Assembly: GCA_030015575.1 (NCBI GenBank)
Contig: JASDDO010000019.1
Span: 516,990,986-517,054,985, forward strand
Direction of reading: 5' to 3'
DNA length: 64,000 nucleotides
From: Agapanthus africanus
Lineage: Eukaryota > Streptophyta > Magnoliopsida > Asparagales > Amaryllidaceae
How positions within the stretch are numbered: the first letter of the stretch is position 1; every line of letters begins with the position of its first letter. Position numbers and translations under genes: made by a program. The notes beneath the pieces are model-generated. The model was not told the DNA's origin. It did not search any database and worked only from the letters and a program-made list of their open reading frames with translations. Positions 11,955 to 24,574 of the stretch are shown here, piece by piece.

Positions 11955-13362
11955 TGTTCATATCAGAATTTTGCATTATTATATTCCCTATTCTTATTGC
12001 AAATAAATAGATGCTTTTGATCCATGTCTGCTAAATAGTTGCAGATTACAGGTTCTCAGAACAATACAGTGAAATTCAGGAAAAGACGCTACAAATGTGA
12101 GACTACGACCAACAAATAGATGAATCTGCAAGATACCGCCTACCAGTTTAAGGAACAAACGAAGATCAATGAATAGTTCGATTGCACAAAGTACGAGGGC
12201 AGCACAAGATTCAAGACTTCAACGCGAAGCTTACAGTAAAAGTCCACAAATTCTGCACTGTTGGAAATCTGGAAGAAAATAGAAAAGATTCTGAAGAACA
12301 AAGAGAAGAAAACAGAAAGAAATAGCAACATGAAGCAACCCTGAGAATTTGAGCCAGAGATCCCTCAAGATGGCCGCGGATCCACGGCCAAACATGGCAT
12401 TCCGCCGCGGATCCGCGGCTGTGCTGTGCACGTGTCGGTGGGTGTCGGTGCTTTGACCCGGCTTTCTTAGGATAGTCTTGTAATTTCAGATGTGGATCAG
12501 ATGTAAACCCTAGGGTTTCTCCTATCTATAAATAGGAAAGCCTACAGTCTCTTTTGGAGCATGCCTCTTTTCATTTTTCTAGTCTAAAATTTCAATTCCT
12601 TTGTAATTGTCAAGAGTGCATCAATAAAGTAAGACTTTTTATCTGAATTTAATTCTTGCATTTTTATCTGTTCTTTTAATATCTGCTATTTTATTTTGTC
12701 TTTTATTATTTGCAACTTAGATAGTTTTTAAAATAAAACATAAAAATGAATTCCATTGTTAATACTCTAATGAGTGAGTAGTTCCTCACTTGTTAGGGTT
12801 AGGTTTGGGGTAGGTTTGAGAGATGGAAATCTCTCACTCCTTTCTTGCTCGTATAATACTTTAAATTAAGACTCTATGTTAATCAAACACATACCGCTCA
12901 CTACGGCACCCTATCCCACAAGATAGCGGTGCTTCCCTACTTAGACCGGTTGTGGTTGATTTACATAGAGGTTAGGGCTAAGAGTTAAGAAAGGACGGAC
13001 AAGGACCAAAAGAAAGAAACTATGTTTCTTCCTAGTCGTGCTAATCCCCTTTGTTGACTATTACCCTAACACCTATGTTCTTAATTAGGGCAAAAGAAGC
13101 AGTGAGAAGAATTCTCTTTCCAAACTAACCTAATCCTAACCCTAGCAAGGTTTTAAATCGAATTAAATTCAATCTTAGTTTTTCTAAAAATTCAAAACCT
13201 ACCAAAAATAAGACTTAACTCGTTAGAACAATAAGAAAAGAACACGTTTTCCCTGTGGACCGACCCGTACTCAATCGGCTAGCTACCAAGCGACACCGTT
13301 ATTGATTGCGGTATTCTTAACTTTGATTTTTAAAACGCATACGCAAAAATGACAACCAATCA
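11955..13362 (+). repeat. 3' LTR of element E
   Basis: Second copy of the 4856-6249 repeat, with tgttcatatcag start and gacaaccaatca end, followed by the target duplication ggtat at 13363-13367. It keeps the GC palindromes, the TATA box (12527-12534) and the aataaa signal. Confidence 0.93.
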
Positions 13363-13468
13363 GGTATCCGGGTATTCCTAGTAATGCCTCTTCCATTATC
13401 AGATTCACGACTGTAACCGTATATTTTTTTGCCATCTGTCCAAATCCCTTTACATGTCTTTAGTCATT

Positions 13469-14205
13469 ACCTTCTGTACACCACCTTTAGGCTAAATGGT
13501 TTTCTTCCTTCCCTGCCGTTCGGCACCAGCCTATGGTTTGGAAGAAGACTATCCAATAAGCGTAATAGGTGTACTCTCCTAATCCTATGAGTACTCGCAA
13601 TCTGAGAGAAGGTAATGATAAAAAACAACTGAATAAACCTTAGTCCTATTTCTCCTGAACCAGAATCCATCCTCGAACTGGAACAAGTTCCTTCAAGTTC
13701 GTATATAACCATACGATGGAGTATCCAATAACTGTGGATCTTCGTAGTGATACAGGGTGTTCTGGAGAAATACAAAGGTGAAGTAGGAGTAGCGATGAAA
13801 TACGTGGTTTGGTCGTGAATGATAGCAGTTAAAATTTACTTTGCCCTCTTTCTGATCCCTTTATTTGTCTTTACTTAATACCTTCTGTACACCACACTTA
13901 GGCTAATTGGTTTTCTTCATTCCCTACCTTTCGGCACCTGCCTATGATTTGGAAGAAGACTATCCAATAAGCGTAATAGGTGTACCCATCTCCTAATCCT
14001 AGGAGCCCTCACAATCTGAGAGAAGGTAAAAGGAAAAGACAACTGAATAGTCGTATTCATTTTCTCATGAACCATAATCCATCCTCGAATCTGGAACAAG
14101 TTCCTTCAAGTTCGTATATAACCATACGATAGATTTATCTAATGGAAGTAGATGTTCGTAGTGATACGGGGTGTTCTGGAGAAATGCAAAGGGTAAAAGA
14201 AGGAG
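13469..14205 (-). repeat. Tandem duplication inside C2 (period about 413 bp)
   Basis: Two similar copies of about 320 bp, at 13469-13790 and 13882-14205. Both start ccttctgtacaccac, both contain gaagaagactatccaataag, and both end near gggtgttctggagaaa. The same pair is in C1 (about 36.88-37.3 kb and 39.45-39.7 kb), there split by solo LTR G, so the duplication predates the separation of C1 and C2. Confidence 0.8.
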
Positions 14206-14473
14206 TGGCAATGATGTATGCAACTCAGACAATCCAAAAGCCAGTGTTTTAAGAAGTTCGGTTAACTTGGTTACTGAGTTATAGTCCAGGGTCGGGTCAT
14301 GGTCGCTGCCAAAGAGAGAGAGAGAAAAGAAACACTCTGCGTTCACTCTAACCTAGATCAGAATGGTTAATCACTTTATCTAATCAGAAACCTTCCACTG
14401 TATTCTCAAATTCTCCTCCAAACCTGAAAGAAGAATTAGTCGGGATCACCCGAGGAATAAACCAACTCATCAG

Positions 14474-16692
14474 TGTAGGGTTCCTAGGCACTCTCAAGAG
14501 GTCTCACAAGGCATCAACCATGCCTATTTGAAAATTTACGGGTGCCGAGAAACCCTAATACGGATCGTTGGCTAGAAATATAGGCGAAAACTAGAACTAG
14601 TAAACTACTTTACTCAGAGTGACGGAAATACAACCTTTGTAGATCCGGTCCTCCACCTCCACGACTCCGTGATGAAATCCTCTCCGCTGTCCAAATCAAA
14701 ATCCGAGCTCTAGCGTCGGCTTCATCGGAGAAAAAGCGGGCTAGGTCATTGACGACGATGCCGAAGATGATCTACGTCGAGACATCGCTAGATCAAGCTC
14801 CAACTTCACCAAGTCAAGAAACTTGTGAAGAAAACACACTCTACTACTTGGCAAGAGATAGAGGATGAAGAAATAGGAAGTGGGTTCACTTTAGAATTGG
14901 ATTTCTCACTCTTTTTCACAAGTTGCCATTGTTGAAGCAAACTTTCTTCAAGTGAAGAAGAAGAAGAAGAAAGAAAGAATATGATAAGTGTTAATTAAAA
15001 ATGGAAAAGAAAATCAATCCTTATCATATTCAAACCATGGTTATGTGTAGAGACTAAACTAGGGTTAGTGGGAATGGTTAGGGTTAAGCATGAGACAAAA
15101 TGGTGACTTAGTCAAAGCTTCATGAAGTTTCAACATACAAACAAACAAAGCCACCATTTTCCCTTTATGCTTTTCATTTTCCAAAAAGAATAAATAAATA
15201 AATAAATAAATGAATAAGAAAATGAAAACCCTAACCAATCTACAACCATGGTTTAATCTTCACACAAACCCTAGTGAGCATGTATCATCAAACATGATAC
15301 AAACTTGTGTACAAAAGTATATCACATATACAATGTGCACAATCCAAGTGAGAAAACCATTTAAAAGTGAACCGATACTAGTTAATGCAAAGTAATATAT
15401 CAAATATATAATATGCATTAAATCATTAAATCAACACTTGATTTAACGACCCGGTCATATCGCATATAACCGGCTAATATTCAATGTATCGGCTTATCGA
15501 ATCAACCCTCGATTCGATAACTAGGTTATATCGCATATAACCATTCGATACATTCATCGCGAGAATAGAATACGGCATCACATACACGCATTATTCTCGG
15601 TCCCGCACATATCTCATATGCGCTCCTATTTCGTTTCGCTTGAGCCAGGAAACCTCTGTGTAGGACTCTAAAGACTCGTCAATACGCCGGCAGCAGGTGA
15701 TGATCATATCAAACACCCATAAGCCGCAAGCGGTCTGCTAAACGTAACGGCCACCCGGGTATTGAGCTATCAGAAGATCGACGAGCAAGCCCGCTCACAC
15801 TCCTGTGAATCCAACCAGTAACACTTACCGTACAGTCCGGTCTGTTCGTCTGATATGTCGCATATCTCACCTAGGGGTGGTTAACGTCAGACCCCAATAG
15901 CTCGATAAGTCGTGTCGATATGAGGCCTATAATAGTTTGAGAAACTACTGGTAACACTTACCAGTAAATCTCAGCAACCCTGGCCAGGGATTTCCGGTTA
16001 TAGCCAATCGAACACAGCGCAACATCAACCCCCTATACCGGGAGAGACGAATCCCCTCCTATCGCTCATTGCCTCCATGTGACTCGGGACTGTACCCAAA
16101 AACCACCGTTTTGCACGCCCTCTTGGACGTGGTAAGGTGGAAATCAAAGCACAGTGGGAACCAGACAAGACTCTATGACGATCTCGGGTCAACAGACTAC
16201 TCTGTACCAGTGTCACCAGAGAACTGCCATCTGACGTAAGGTATAATACCATCTGGGAGTTCTCGGCGAGTCCGTCCAGTGTACCCAGTCTCCACTGAGC
16301 ACCCGTATATCATCTCTGATGTCAAACACCAATGGATATGGGATCATCCATCGCCCATCTGTATGGGTCGAGAAGGTATACGCTAGTCTACTCTGGTATA
16401 TCGATGCTCCGTCTCGATACACCCACGACTAGGGACTTTGAAGGATGTACTTATGGACTACCATGTCCCCACTAGTATGATCTGCATCATAGTCCAGGCT
16501 GTCAAGTACACATCCTAAGGGCTTTACCAACATGTAACAGAGAGACAATCAGTATACACGTTAAGGTAAAGTGTAACCAGATAGCATACTATCATGTCGA
16601 GCAAGAAAGTCTTCTCTATATATGTCCCAGCATCCACTACAATATACATCCAATGTACAGTAATGGCCTCTAGGGCATACATATAACTAACA
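14474..16692 (-). mobile_element. Solo LTR F (2,219 bp) in C2
   Basis: Plus strand starts tgtagggttcctagg and ends atataactaaca. It is flanked by the 5-bp duplication atcag (14469-14473 and 16693-16697). No primer-binding site or polypurine tract lies within, and the flanks join in C1 (near 36.6 kb) without it, so it is a solo LTR left by LTR-LTR recombination. It shares long segments with the LTRs of B, C1, C2 and G. It includes a short (aaat)n run near 15.19 kb. Confidence 0.88.
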
Positions 16693-17159
16693 ATCAGTGG
16701 GAATCGGGATCCAACTATCATTGCATGATAACTTGATGGAATCCACCCAAGTCACCACACTCCAGATGGTATGCGCATGCCTGGCGAGTTTCAGTTTCTT
16801 TAGAAACTTCCGATGTGTGTTTTTACCCCTGGGACCCAAGTGACCTTGACAATGCCAACGTATCAAAGAGTCCTAGTCAAGTTCAACCCATCATTATCTT
16901 GATTGTGTTAAACCCATCCGTACGAGTCCTTGACAATGCCAACATAACCGTACGACTGTCATAACCAATCCACATATCCATGCGACAGAAAAGCATTACA
17001 GAGCTACCGAACACTACGCTTCGGCAATGCACGACATACGTAGCTCGAATACTAAGTGATACTAATCTGAAATGACGGAGGGCTACGGCTGGTTTTTGGC
17101 GAAAAACCTTTAACGTAATGAAATTGATATCGTTGAAGGAATCGGATAGCTTTTTACAA

Positions 17160-17420
17160 TAATATAGTGGCGAAAACCTTTGCTAAAGAGGTCACTCCCG
17201 GTGAAGGGATCTCGGCTCTTTCCTCGTGGAATGAGGTGCAGGATATTCCAACTGAATACCTTGATGCAAAGCAAAAAGTAATCGACTATAGTGGAGTTAT
17301 TACCCTGACGCAAACATCTGCCCAACGGGTCACTCCTGGTGAAGGGATCTCGACCCTTGCCTCGTCGAATGAGGTGCTGGATATTCATAACCGAATGCCA
17401 CTGTGCAAAACAAAAGAAAA
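17160..17420 (-). repeat. 139-bp leader repeat in C2 (two copies)
   Basis: Two imperfect copies, each with a core cactcc[c/t]ggtgaagggatctcg (read on +) and a following atgaggtgc...gatattc block. The matching pair in C1 is at 35894-36140. It lies between the primer site and the tandem duplication and has no clear coding role. Confidence 0.7.
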
Positions 17421-18814
17421 CGTCCTTGTAATAACAGCTTTTTGAAAATTGTTCCAACAATATCGAATAGATTTGTTTTCCTTGCATTGATCTGAATCAA
17501 CGCAGTCCCATCAATTAATCACACCATAAAAGAACGAAAATATAATGAACGTATATGCCATCCGCATTCGCCACTGGGTCCCTTCATCACCCGTTAGGTT
17601 ACTTAACTAACGACAGAGCGGGGACTGGACTAGCGCGGGTTTAAAAATATACAACATCTACTAGTATATATATCAATATATAATAATCGCTCCAGGCGTG
17701 ATAAATGCAACATCACAGAAATGTAATAAGCATCACAGAACAATACAGATAATCTGGAAGCCCCGGGTTTCCTTTGAGCCGCAAGTGAAACCCGACGTTC
17801 CCCTGGTCGTATGGATAGCTTGTGCAATGAAAACCTAGACCCCTACGGGCACGGCAAGTTACCCGCCAAAACCAGAAGCAAGGCAGCCCCTTTCAGCAAA
17901 GTGAATGAGCCACCCAGCACTTCACGGAATCCAGTAACTTGAGCACCCCTACTTGGGTCAACCTATACCCCCTACGAGTGCGGCGAATAGCCCGCCAATT
18001 CTAGAGTGAAGCCCCCTCCGTCTCAAAGCCATGAGATGCGGGCTCGTTGCCCTCTAGAACCCGGCTATCCGTGCACTCCACCGTGGGGTAATTCTAGTAC
18101 AGAAAAGAAAATATGTACAATGGTGACATCGACCTCAACCCGGTCGTGCCCCAAAAGAATAATATACAAACAGGCAGCGACGGTAGTCTACATGTCGGAC
18201 GCTCGCCCCGCGATATCAAATGTATAAATACAACTAAACTGTACTACCATTGAATCCAAGCTATCCACCACGACAAATCCGCAACATCATAGCACAACAC
18301 AGAACATCAACGTGAATGTCACGTTCACAGACTCGTCTAAAAGAGCTATAGCAATTAGACAAGATTTACCGCTCGAATGACATTCACGGTCGCAGATATA
18401 AATGTATGTACTGCAAACTTTAAACAATGTTAGAAAATATCGACTTCGAAATAACCCCCGAATAGCCCCAAACAACCTGATAAAACCATATCCAAACTGG
18501 GCTAAACAAACAATACCACTGAACCAAGATTCCAGAGACCAGACAACACCCCAAAAACGAAGCCCAAAGGACACAAAATGGCCGGCCTACTCGGTTTTGG
18601 GAGCAATGTGCTCGGCCAAAATCCGAGGGGTTGGTGTCGTTTTTGGGGTGCAATCTATAGGTCATGTCAGTAGTCTTCTACAGGTGTTTGAAAAATTTTT
18701 AAAGACACTTTTGAAATCAACAAAAACTGAAATCAGCAGTGCAGTGTATCGGGTTTGTTTCGATTTCGATAGTTTAACATTGTCTAAACAAGCTAGCTAA
18801 GGGTTAATGGGTTG

Positions 18815-18826
18815 GATCTGATACCA
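18815..18826 (-). other. Primer-binding site of C2
   Basis: On the minus strand tggtatcagatc directly follows the 5' LTR. It is the initiator-Met-tRNA type used by most copia elements. Confidence 0.85.
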
Positions 18827-20865
18827 TGTTGGATTACGGCAGCGCCCCGGCCGTCAATCCGAGGCCAAATGCGGAACAAAAACTTTTCAAACTTGGCGCT
18901 ACCACAACCAAATAACCGGATCGTTCCATTAACCGTTAACTAGCAAAACTGTAAAGGGGTTTCAAAGATTATACCGATCGATCCGTGTCCTTCGGTCTTC
19001 AAGCTCCGTCCCATACTTGTCGCGGCTGCCCCGACGAATTTCGCTCTCCGGTATCGATTGTCGAAGTGGCACCACGTCGAGAAATCTTTATACGGGCTCC
19101 CGCTTAAAACCGAAGCAACTCGGACATGATGTTTGCTAGCCGACATGTCCAAGGTGAAGTAGAGAATGTGTGTGATAACTTTGTCTCAATTGATCCATTG
19201 ATTCTCAACACATGAGATTGTATGGATAGAAGTTGAAGAAGAAGCCATTGATGAGGACATGATGAGCTCAAAAGAAGAAAGAAGAAGAAGAAGAGCTTGC
19301 TATTGTGTGAAATAAATTGTGAAAGCTAGAATGATATCTCAAGAGCAAACCCCTCACTAGTGGTTACCCTCTCTCTCTTCACCCATCAATTCCACACAAT
19401 AAACAAACATGAAAATGGTCATGGCACAAGAAAACACACCATGAGTCATCACCCATGCACATGCACATTTAATGCTCTTCATGATGACTTGGGTTCACCA
19501 TTTCCACCTAATTAAACATTTAAACCAAAATGTTTAATCCAACAAAAAGATATGGCATCAATTAAAGTAAACTCGTGACGGATCACAAGAATACCCCTCA
19601 CCTGTAAATACATACCTGCATCCGCATTCCGACTGAAACGAATACAATGAGACGAAAGTAATCCAACAAATCTAATACTAGAATCCGGCTTAAACCAAAG
19701 CCCACTAGTATGATCCGTCCAATCATGATCCGTGCAAAAGTGCACGTATATGATCGAACCCTGCCATAAAACCATACGGCCTTTACAACGTTTCGCCCGA
19801 ACTTCGGAAATTTTCTGTGGGGGACTCTAAAGACTCGTCAATACACTGGCAGTGGGTTTAACCACAAGCACGTCAGTGGTACTAGCTGTACGTAACGGCT
19901 ACCTAGGTATTGACCAAAAGGGAGGCTGGTGAGCGAACTCATCCTGAAACCCTACTGAGCCTGTCAGTGACAATATCCATACAGTCCGGTCCATTCGTTT
20001 ATGAGTATCGTATGTCGGGCCTAGGGGCTGGTAAATGTCAAACCCCCAAAAGCAGTACAAGTCGTGTCGAAGTGTAGCCCAAAACACCCTGAGAAACTAC
20101 TGGAATACCTACCAGTAAATCTCACTTGCCTTGGCCAAGGACTTCGTGTAATGGCTCTCCTAGACACAGCGCGATCTCACCCCCAATACCGGGAGAGACG
20201 AATCCCCTGCCGATCTGCTCACTGCCTCCATGTGGCTCGGGACAGTACCCAACTAAAATATGTTTGCACGACTCCTTTGAACCGTGGTAGGGTAGTAATC
20301 AAAGCACAGTGGGAACTCACACGAGACAAATGACGATCTCAAGTCGATGAACTAACCTGTACACATATCACCAGAGAACTGACATCTGACGCTAGGTATA
20401 ATACCAACTAGCAGGTTCTCGGCGAGTCCTGTCCGGTGTACTCATAACCCAATGAGCACATGTATATATCTTAGGTGAACCAACTGACACCAATGGCTTG
20501 TGAGACCGGCCACCGCCCCTCGTCGGGGTCTCGACTGTATACAGTAGTCTGCTAATGGAGTATCGATACCCAGTCTCGAAACTCCCACGACTAGGGACAC
20601 TTTAAGGATGTGCTTATAGACTACCCAACTCTCACGTATATGATCGCCATCATACTGCTGGTAGTCAAGCAAGAATCCTAAGGGCTCTATCAACGTGTAA
20701 TAGTGATCTGTAATATCACCTAAAGCATGTACACGATGATAAAAATAAACCAGATAGCATACTATCATCTCGAGTAAGACTGTCCTACCGGTATAGGTTC
20801 TCTCTCAATCATTGCAATTACGCGTCTGCGATCCAATAATTGACTTGAGAGCACTATAGCCAACA
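18827..20865 (-). repeat. 5' LTR of C2 (2,039 bp)
   Basis: On the minus strand begins TGTTGGCTATAGTGC and ends at gtaatccaaca. It aligns along its length with the C1 LTRs (TGTTGGAGATAGTGCCC start, same central blocks), with many differences, so C2 is clearly older than C1. Confidence 0.88.
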
Positions 20866-21892
20866 GTGCCCACAATTGGGCCCCGGATCCGTGGCCAAAT
20901 GACCTATTTGGTCACGGATTAGCGGTATGATTTGGGGATTATATGCTCAAAAATTTTTCTTGGCTCAGAAAAAGCCTGCACATATTTTTGAGGCCACTAA
21001 AAATATTTTTTGAACATCTTCAAAATCCGAATAGTAAGCAGGGTTTTTGGAAATACAATTCGGATAATTTTGTCGATCGAAGTTGTAAATTAGTGCAAAT
21101 TAGCTAGTTAAGATTTATGGACCGACTCTGATACCATGTTGGGTTTCTTAGCGTCCTGACCGTCTACCGCGGCCGTTGCAGAACGAAAAACTTGAACTTT
21201 TAAAAATCCGGCGCTAGAAAACATATCCTAGAATCTAATCATAAACCGAAACTGGCTATCTAAAGAGATCTATCTATTGTGATAGATGCTTATACCTAAA
21301 GATCCGTGTTCTTGGGGTCTTCACTCCTCTTCCAGAGCTTCTCGGGATCCTTGATCAACCTTATTCGATTGCATTTTTTATCCTAAATGATTCACCCAAG
21401 AGTTCTTGATTCAAGCTCCTACCTCTAAAAAAAGTAAACTAGGCAAACTTTTATATAAACCTTGCTGGATGCTTTTCTTTATCTTTTATAAAAAATGTAA
21501 AACCATCACTTAAAAACACAAAATGAAATATCAACCCTTTCATATAAATATGTCATGGCACTAGGTATGGTTAACAAAAATAAAACTAGGTTTAGTGCAC
21601 AAAATAGGAAAACACAAATTAACTTGAACATTAAATTTGTATGGATATATTTATACACTAATTTATGAAAAGCCAAATTAACTAAATACTTTCATAAATA
21701 ATAATTCATTTTAAATTCCAATTGTTTTCCAAAAATAGAGATATATAATTATATCGATCTACGAAAACTCAAATCCATACTCGTATAATATCCGTAAAAT
21801 TCATTATTTTATTATTTAAATTCTAAAATAATATTTTCCATTTTCTGAAATATTACAGTTCTCGATGTGTTGAGGGGTCGGAATCCTCAACA
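20866..21892 (-). mobile_element. Element D, 5' end (LTR, primer site, leader)
   Basis: LTR 21137-21892 (756 bp; minus strand begins TGTTGAGGATTCC and ends GAAACCCAACA). The primer site (tggtatcagag) is at 21126-21136 and about 260 bp of leader follows, cut by the C2 LTR at 20865. The LTR end near the primer site resembles family C (both carry gatccgtgt-c/t-ctt and a nearby g-g-g/t-ctt-ca block), but the LTR is much shorter. The rest of D must lie left of the window. Confidence 0.75.
20876..20926. repeat. Decayed paired palindromes in D leader
   Basis: ggccccggatccgtggcc followed, after a short spacer, by ggtcacggattagcgg. Same layout as the pairs in elements E and C1, with several mutated positions. 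It lies about 200 bp past the primer site in the transcription direction of D (minus). Confidence 0.6.
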
Positions 21893-24120
21893 GGGCTTCC
21901 CGCATTTTAACCACTTTTAAAAGACAATATTTTTGTACCTATAAAAATAATAATATTTGTATAGACCATTGGCTTTTTAAGGTTTTTATTGAATAAAAGA
22001 TAGGATACGAGTTACACAATCTAGTAAATCACATCCTTTATCCATCATCATCATCTCAGTCATTTTCCATCAAAATATAATCGACTTGAAGTCGAGCTCT
22101 AAGAAAGTTTTGACAAAGTTTACAACAGGGTTTAAACATAATGATAGTAATTTCCTAAAAAGTGTTCAATTTCTCATTCAGATCATGGTGACAAACAAAG
22201 AAGGCTTGCCATGATCCTAAATGGGTAGATGCCATTCTCCAAATCCTTATCGGTAAAAGTGTTAACACATTGGAAAAATCATGAGATTTGCTTCAAGACA
22301 TTTCCCCAAAAAGAATTTCGGTGCGACATGTTGATTCTAACATGCTAGTAAATAAAATATTAGAGAAATGTGAGCATAAACGGCATAAGAGAGTTTTTTT
22401 TTCCTATATTAGTCAAAATGTCAATTTTTCACAATTTGTTTGATGATCGACACCATCCATCTTGATTCATGGTGTAAAGGATATGTAAGCCAGTTTCTGT
22501 GTGATTTTGATACATTTTGACCTATAATTTGTGTTTAATAATAAAATATATTCACTCAACCCTTATCATAATTTTGGAGTTTTTTTTACAGTGGAAGGGA
22601 CATTTCACAATTTGGTGATGGAAAATGTTTTATTATTGGTAAATTATTATATTTGCTATATTTCGATTCAAGTATAAGAAGTGTCGCATAATTTTTGTGT
22701 GTTTATATCTTAGAATACGTTGATCAAAATAAATAATGCTAATTATTAAATAAAGTTGATAGATTGTTAACCTTTAAACTGCCTACTAGGTTCTCTCTCT
22801 TATGTCATTTGATCCCCGCATTCCTCAAAAATACTATACGAATGTGTGATGTTCTTAAAAGAGGTTTCAAATCCCATAAGCATGCCATTCGAAAATTTAA
22901 GGTATATAACTGCATCGAAATTTTCTTATTTCTATCTCGTCTATTTATGTTATTGGTGAATAAGAAAGGCTTTGTATCCTGTCCCGTCTGCAGGCTAAAT
23001 GTTCATTTTACAGTTTGAAATTTGAGTTTTCACATACCGTTATTTTTCCAAACACGCATCTTTAAAATAGTGAGATTTGAACGTGAATTGAAAATCTTGT
23101 AACTTCCGCAGCAACAAAATTACAAAAACTATACATAGGATTGAGAGAGTGACTTTTATAATAGTAAACATATACTCATAAACTATTTTTAAATCATCAA
23201 TTTATCATGTGGATCTCATCACTAAATAAAGAAAAATTATCATCATGGTCAATGGACAAGTTACATGAGGATTGAATCGAAAGGTCTTTATAAATTACAC
23301 CTACCAATAACAACTAAAATCATGGACCCCATCCCCCTCAACACAATGTGAGAGAGCAAAGGATCACCTGCTCATCCTCCATTCAACACATCAACGGCCA
23401 CGCTGTTGAAAGTTCGCTGCCCTTCCCTCTCCAGTCTCTATTCTCAATTAATTTTTGTCCTGATTCAACCTTTCCACAGAATCCAACTCCAAAAATTGTT
23501 CCTCTTTACCTGCTGATTAAAATATTTATCTTTATTATTATATTGATAACTCATATAGACGCCGTAAAAATTACTATTAAATATAGAAAAAACCATTCTT
23601 AGGAATCATTGTAGGGCCAGCCCAAATTTTGGCTTACAATTCGCACACACCGACCCTAGGATGATTCATAGGGTAAATATGCTCTAATTACCCAATTCTT
23701 TGCTTCTCCTTTCCGGAAGTATTAGTTATAGATACGACTATGAATTTCCTTTCTCATATAAAAAGCAGAAATTTTTTTATACTAATTTATTGTACTCTCA
23801 GACGTCGATACCAATTTTTTTTTCTTATTTAAAAAATTTAGATTATATATTATGTTTAAATAAAACCTTCTCGGTCCAAATAATCTCTCACCTTTCCAAT
23901 CTATGTCTCTTAAATTCAAATATATATTTTGCCGTATATAAAAAATAAAGTTGTATATTTTGAAATCCGCATACTACGAGTATTGCACGTGTAAAAATAC
24001 TACCGTAATTTACTCCAAATCCCTCAGAATCCACATGTGACACACTGTTCGCGGCTCGACTCCATAAAACTCACTTGCGGTGAGCTCCTCCCCCTCGAAG
24101 TCGATCTCTAACCGCAAAAA
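21893..24120. other. Gene-free stretch and MED33 upstream region
   Basis: AT-rich, with no coding frame with a recognisable domain and no LTR ends that I can pair. The last 120 bp become GC-richer and lead into the MED33 start codon. A weak TATA-like ccataaaac lies near 24061-24070, which would leave a 5' leader of only about 30 bp. Start sites cannot be fixed from sequence. Confidence 0.5.
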
Positions 24121-24574
24121 ATGGAGCTCGAAATCGATCTCGACGCGCACGTGATCTCCGCCCTAAAGGCCGCCGACGTGAGGGGGGACACGCCGGCGGC
24201 ACGCGCGGCGGAGATGGCGCGGCTGCTCCATGAGAAAGGCGTCAGCTTTCCGAGCCCCGAGCTAGGGTTTGTGCTCGTCACCAACCTCTGCTTCGCCAAC
24301 AACACCAGCTCCTTCTGGAAGCTTCTAGAACACTGCATCGCCTTCCGACTGGTTTCGCCCCTTCATGTTCTTGCTCTGCTCACTGCGAGGTAAGGTTACT
24401 GCCTTCAGACCCTAGCGATTTTGTAGGAAAGTTGAGTTTTTTATTTGGGTGGAATTTTTGCAGGGTTGTTCCGAATCGAAAGGTGCAGCCTGAGGCGTAC
24501 AGGCTTTATCTTGAGCTTTTGAGTCGGTATATCTTTTTGGGTGGGCCTATGGACGTTGGTTCTTGCAGAGAGAG
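24121..24574 (+). CDS. MED33: MED33 exons 1-2 (residues 1 to about 127)
   Basis: Exon 1 (24121-24389) begins [18 protein letters not shown] and has high GC. The ATG follows ccgcaaaaa and is the first in frame. Exon 2 (24464-24574) starts after tttttgcag and ends gagag|gtagag. The first intron is only 74 bp. Exon 2 ends in the middle of Arg127, whose last base is 20.6 kb downstream at 45180. Confidence 0.92.

Larger units (their letters stand above)
4856..13362 (+). mobile_element. Non-autonomous gypsy-like LTR element E (8.5 kb)
   Basis: Complete element: LTRs at 4856-6249 (1,394 bp) and 11955-13362 (1,408 bp), primer-binding site at 6252, polypurine tract taagtttggggg at 11939-11950, and target duplication ggtat on both sides. 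The primer site (ccgttgccggggag core) and the tract are the type common in Athila/Tat gypsy elements. There is no protease, RT, RNase H or integrase, so it must have moved with enzymes from another element. It carries two damaged ORFs (7443-9113 and 9581-10536). It is inserted in C2. The LTRs differ by about seven substitutions and a 5-bp indel in their first 190 bp, so the insertion is not very recent. Confidence 0.9.
13363..20865 (-). mobile_element. C2 retrotransposon, 5' part with 5' LTR
   Basis: Minus-strand family-C copia relative. Its 5' LTR is 18827-20865 (2,039 bp). The primer-binding site (reverse of tggtatcagatcc) is at 18815-18826. The internal region runs down to 13363 and continues at 4855 beyond element E. 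Solo LTR F (14474-16692) interrupts it. The internal region matches C1 34.5-39.8 kb in reverse. No intact ORF remains. Its right edge at 20865 interrupts element D. Confidence 0.88.

Noticed and set aside
17110..17487. 125-codon ORF with an internal repeat (RGKGRDPFT / RGKSRDPFT)
   Set aside because: The repeat follows the 139-bp non-coding leader duplication of family C; C1 does not keep the same frame.
22764..23948. Short ORFs in the MED33 upstream region as genes
   Set aside because: AT-rich random frames with no domain, splice structure or similarity to anything I recognise.
24108..24338. Antisense ORF over MED33 exon 1
   Set aside because: Shadow of a GC-rich exon; no domain and no upstream signals.
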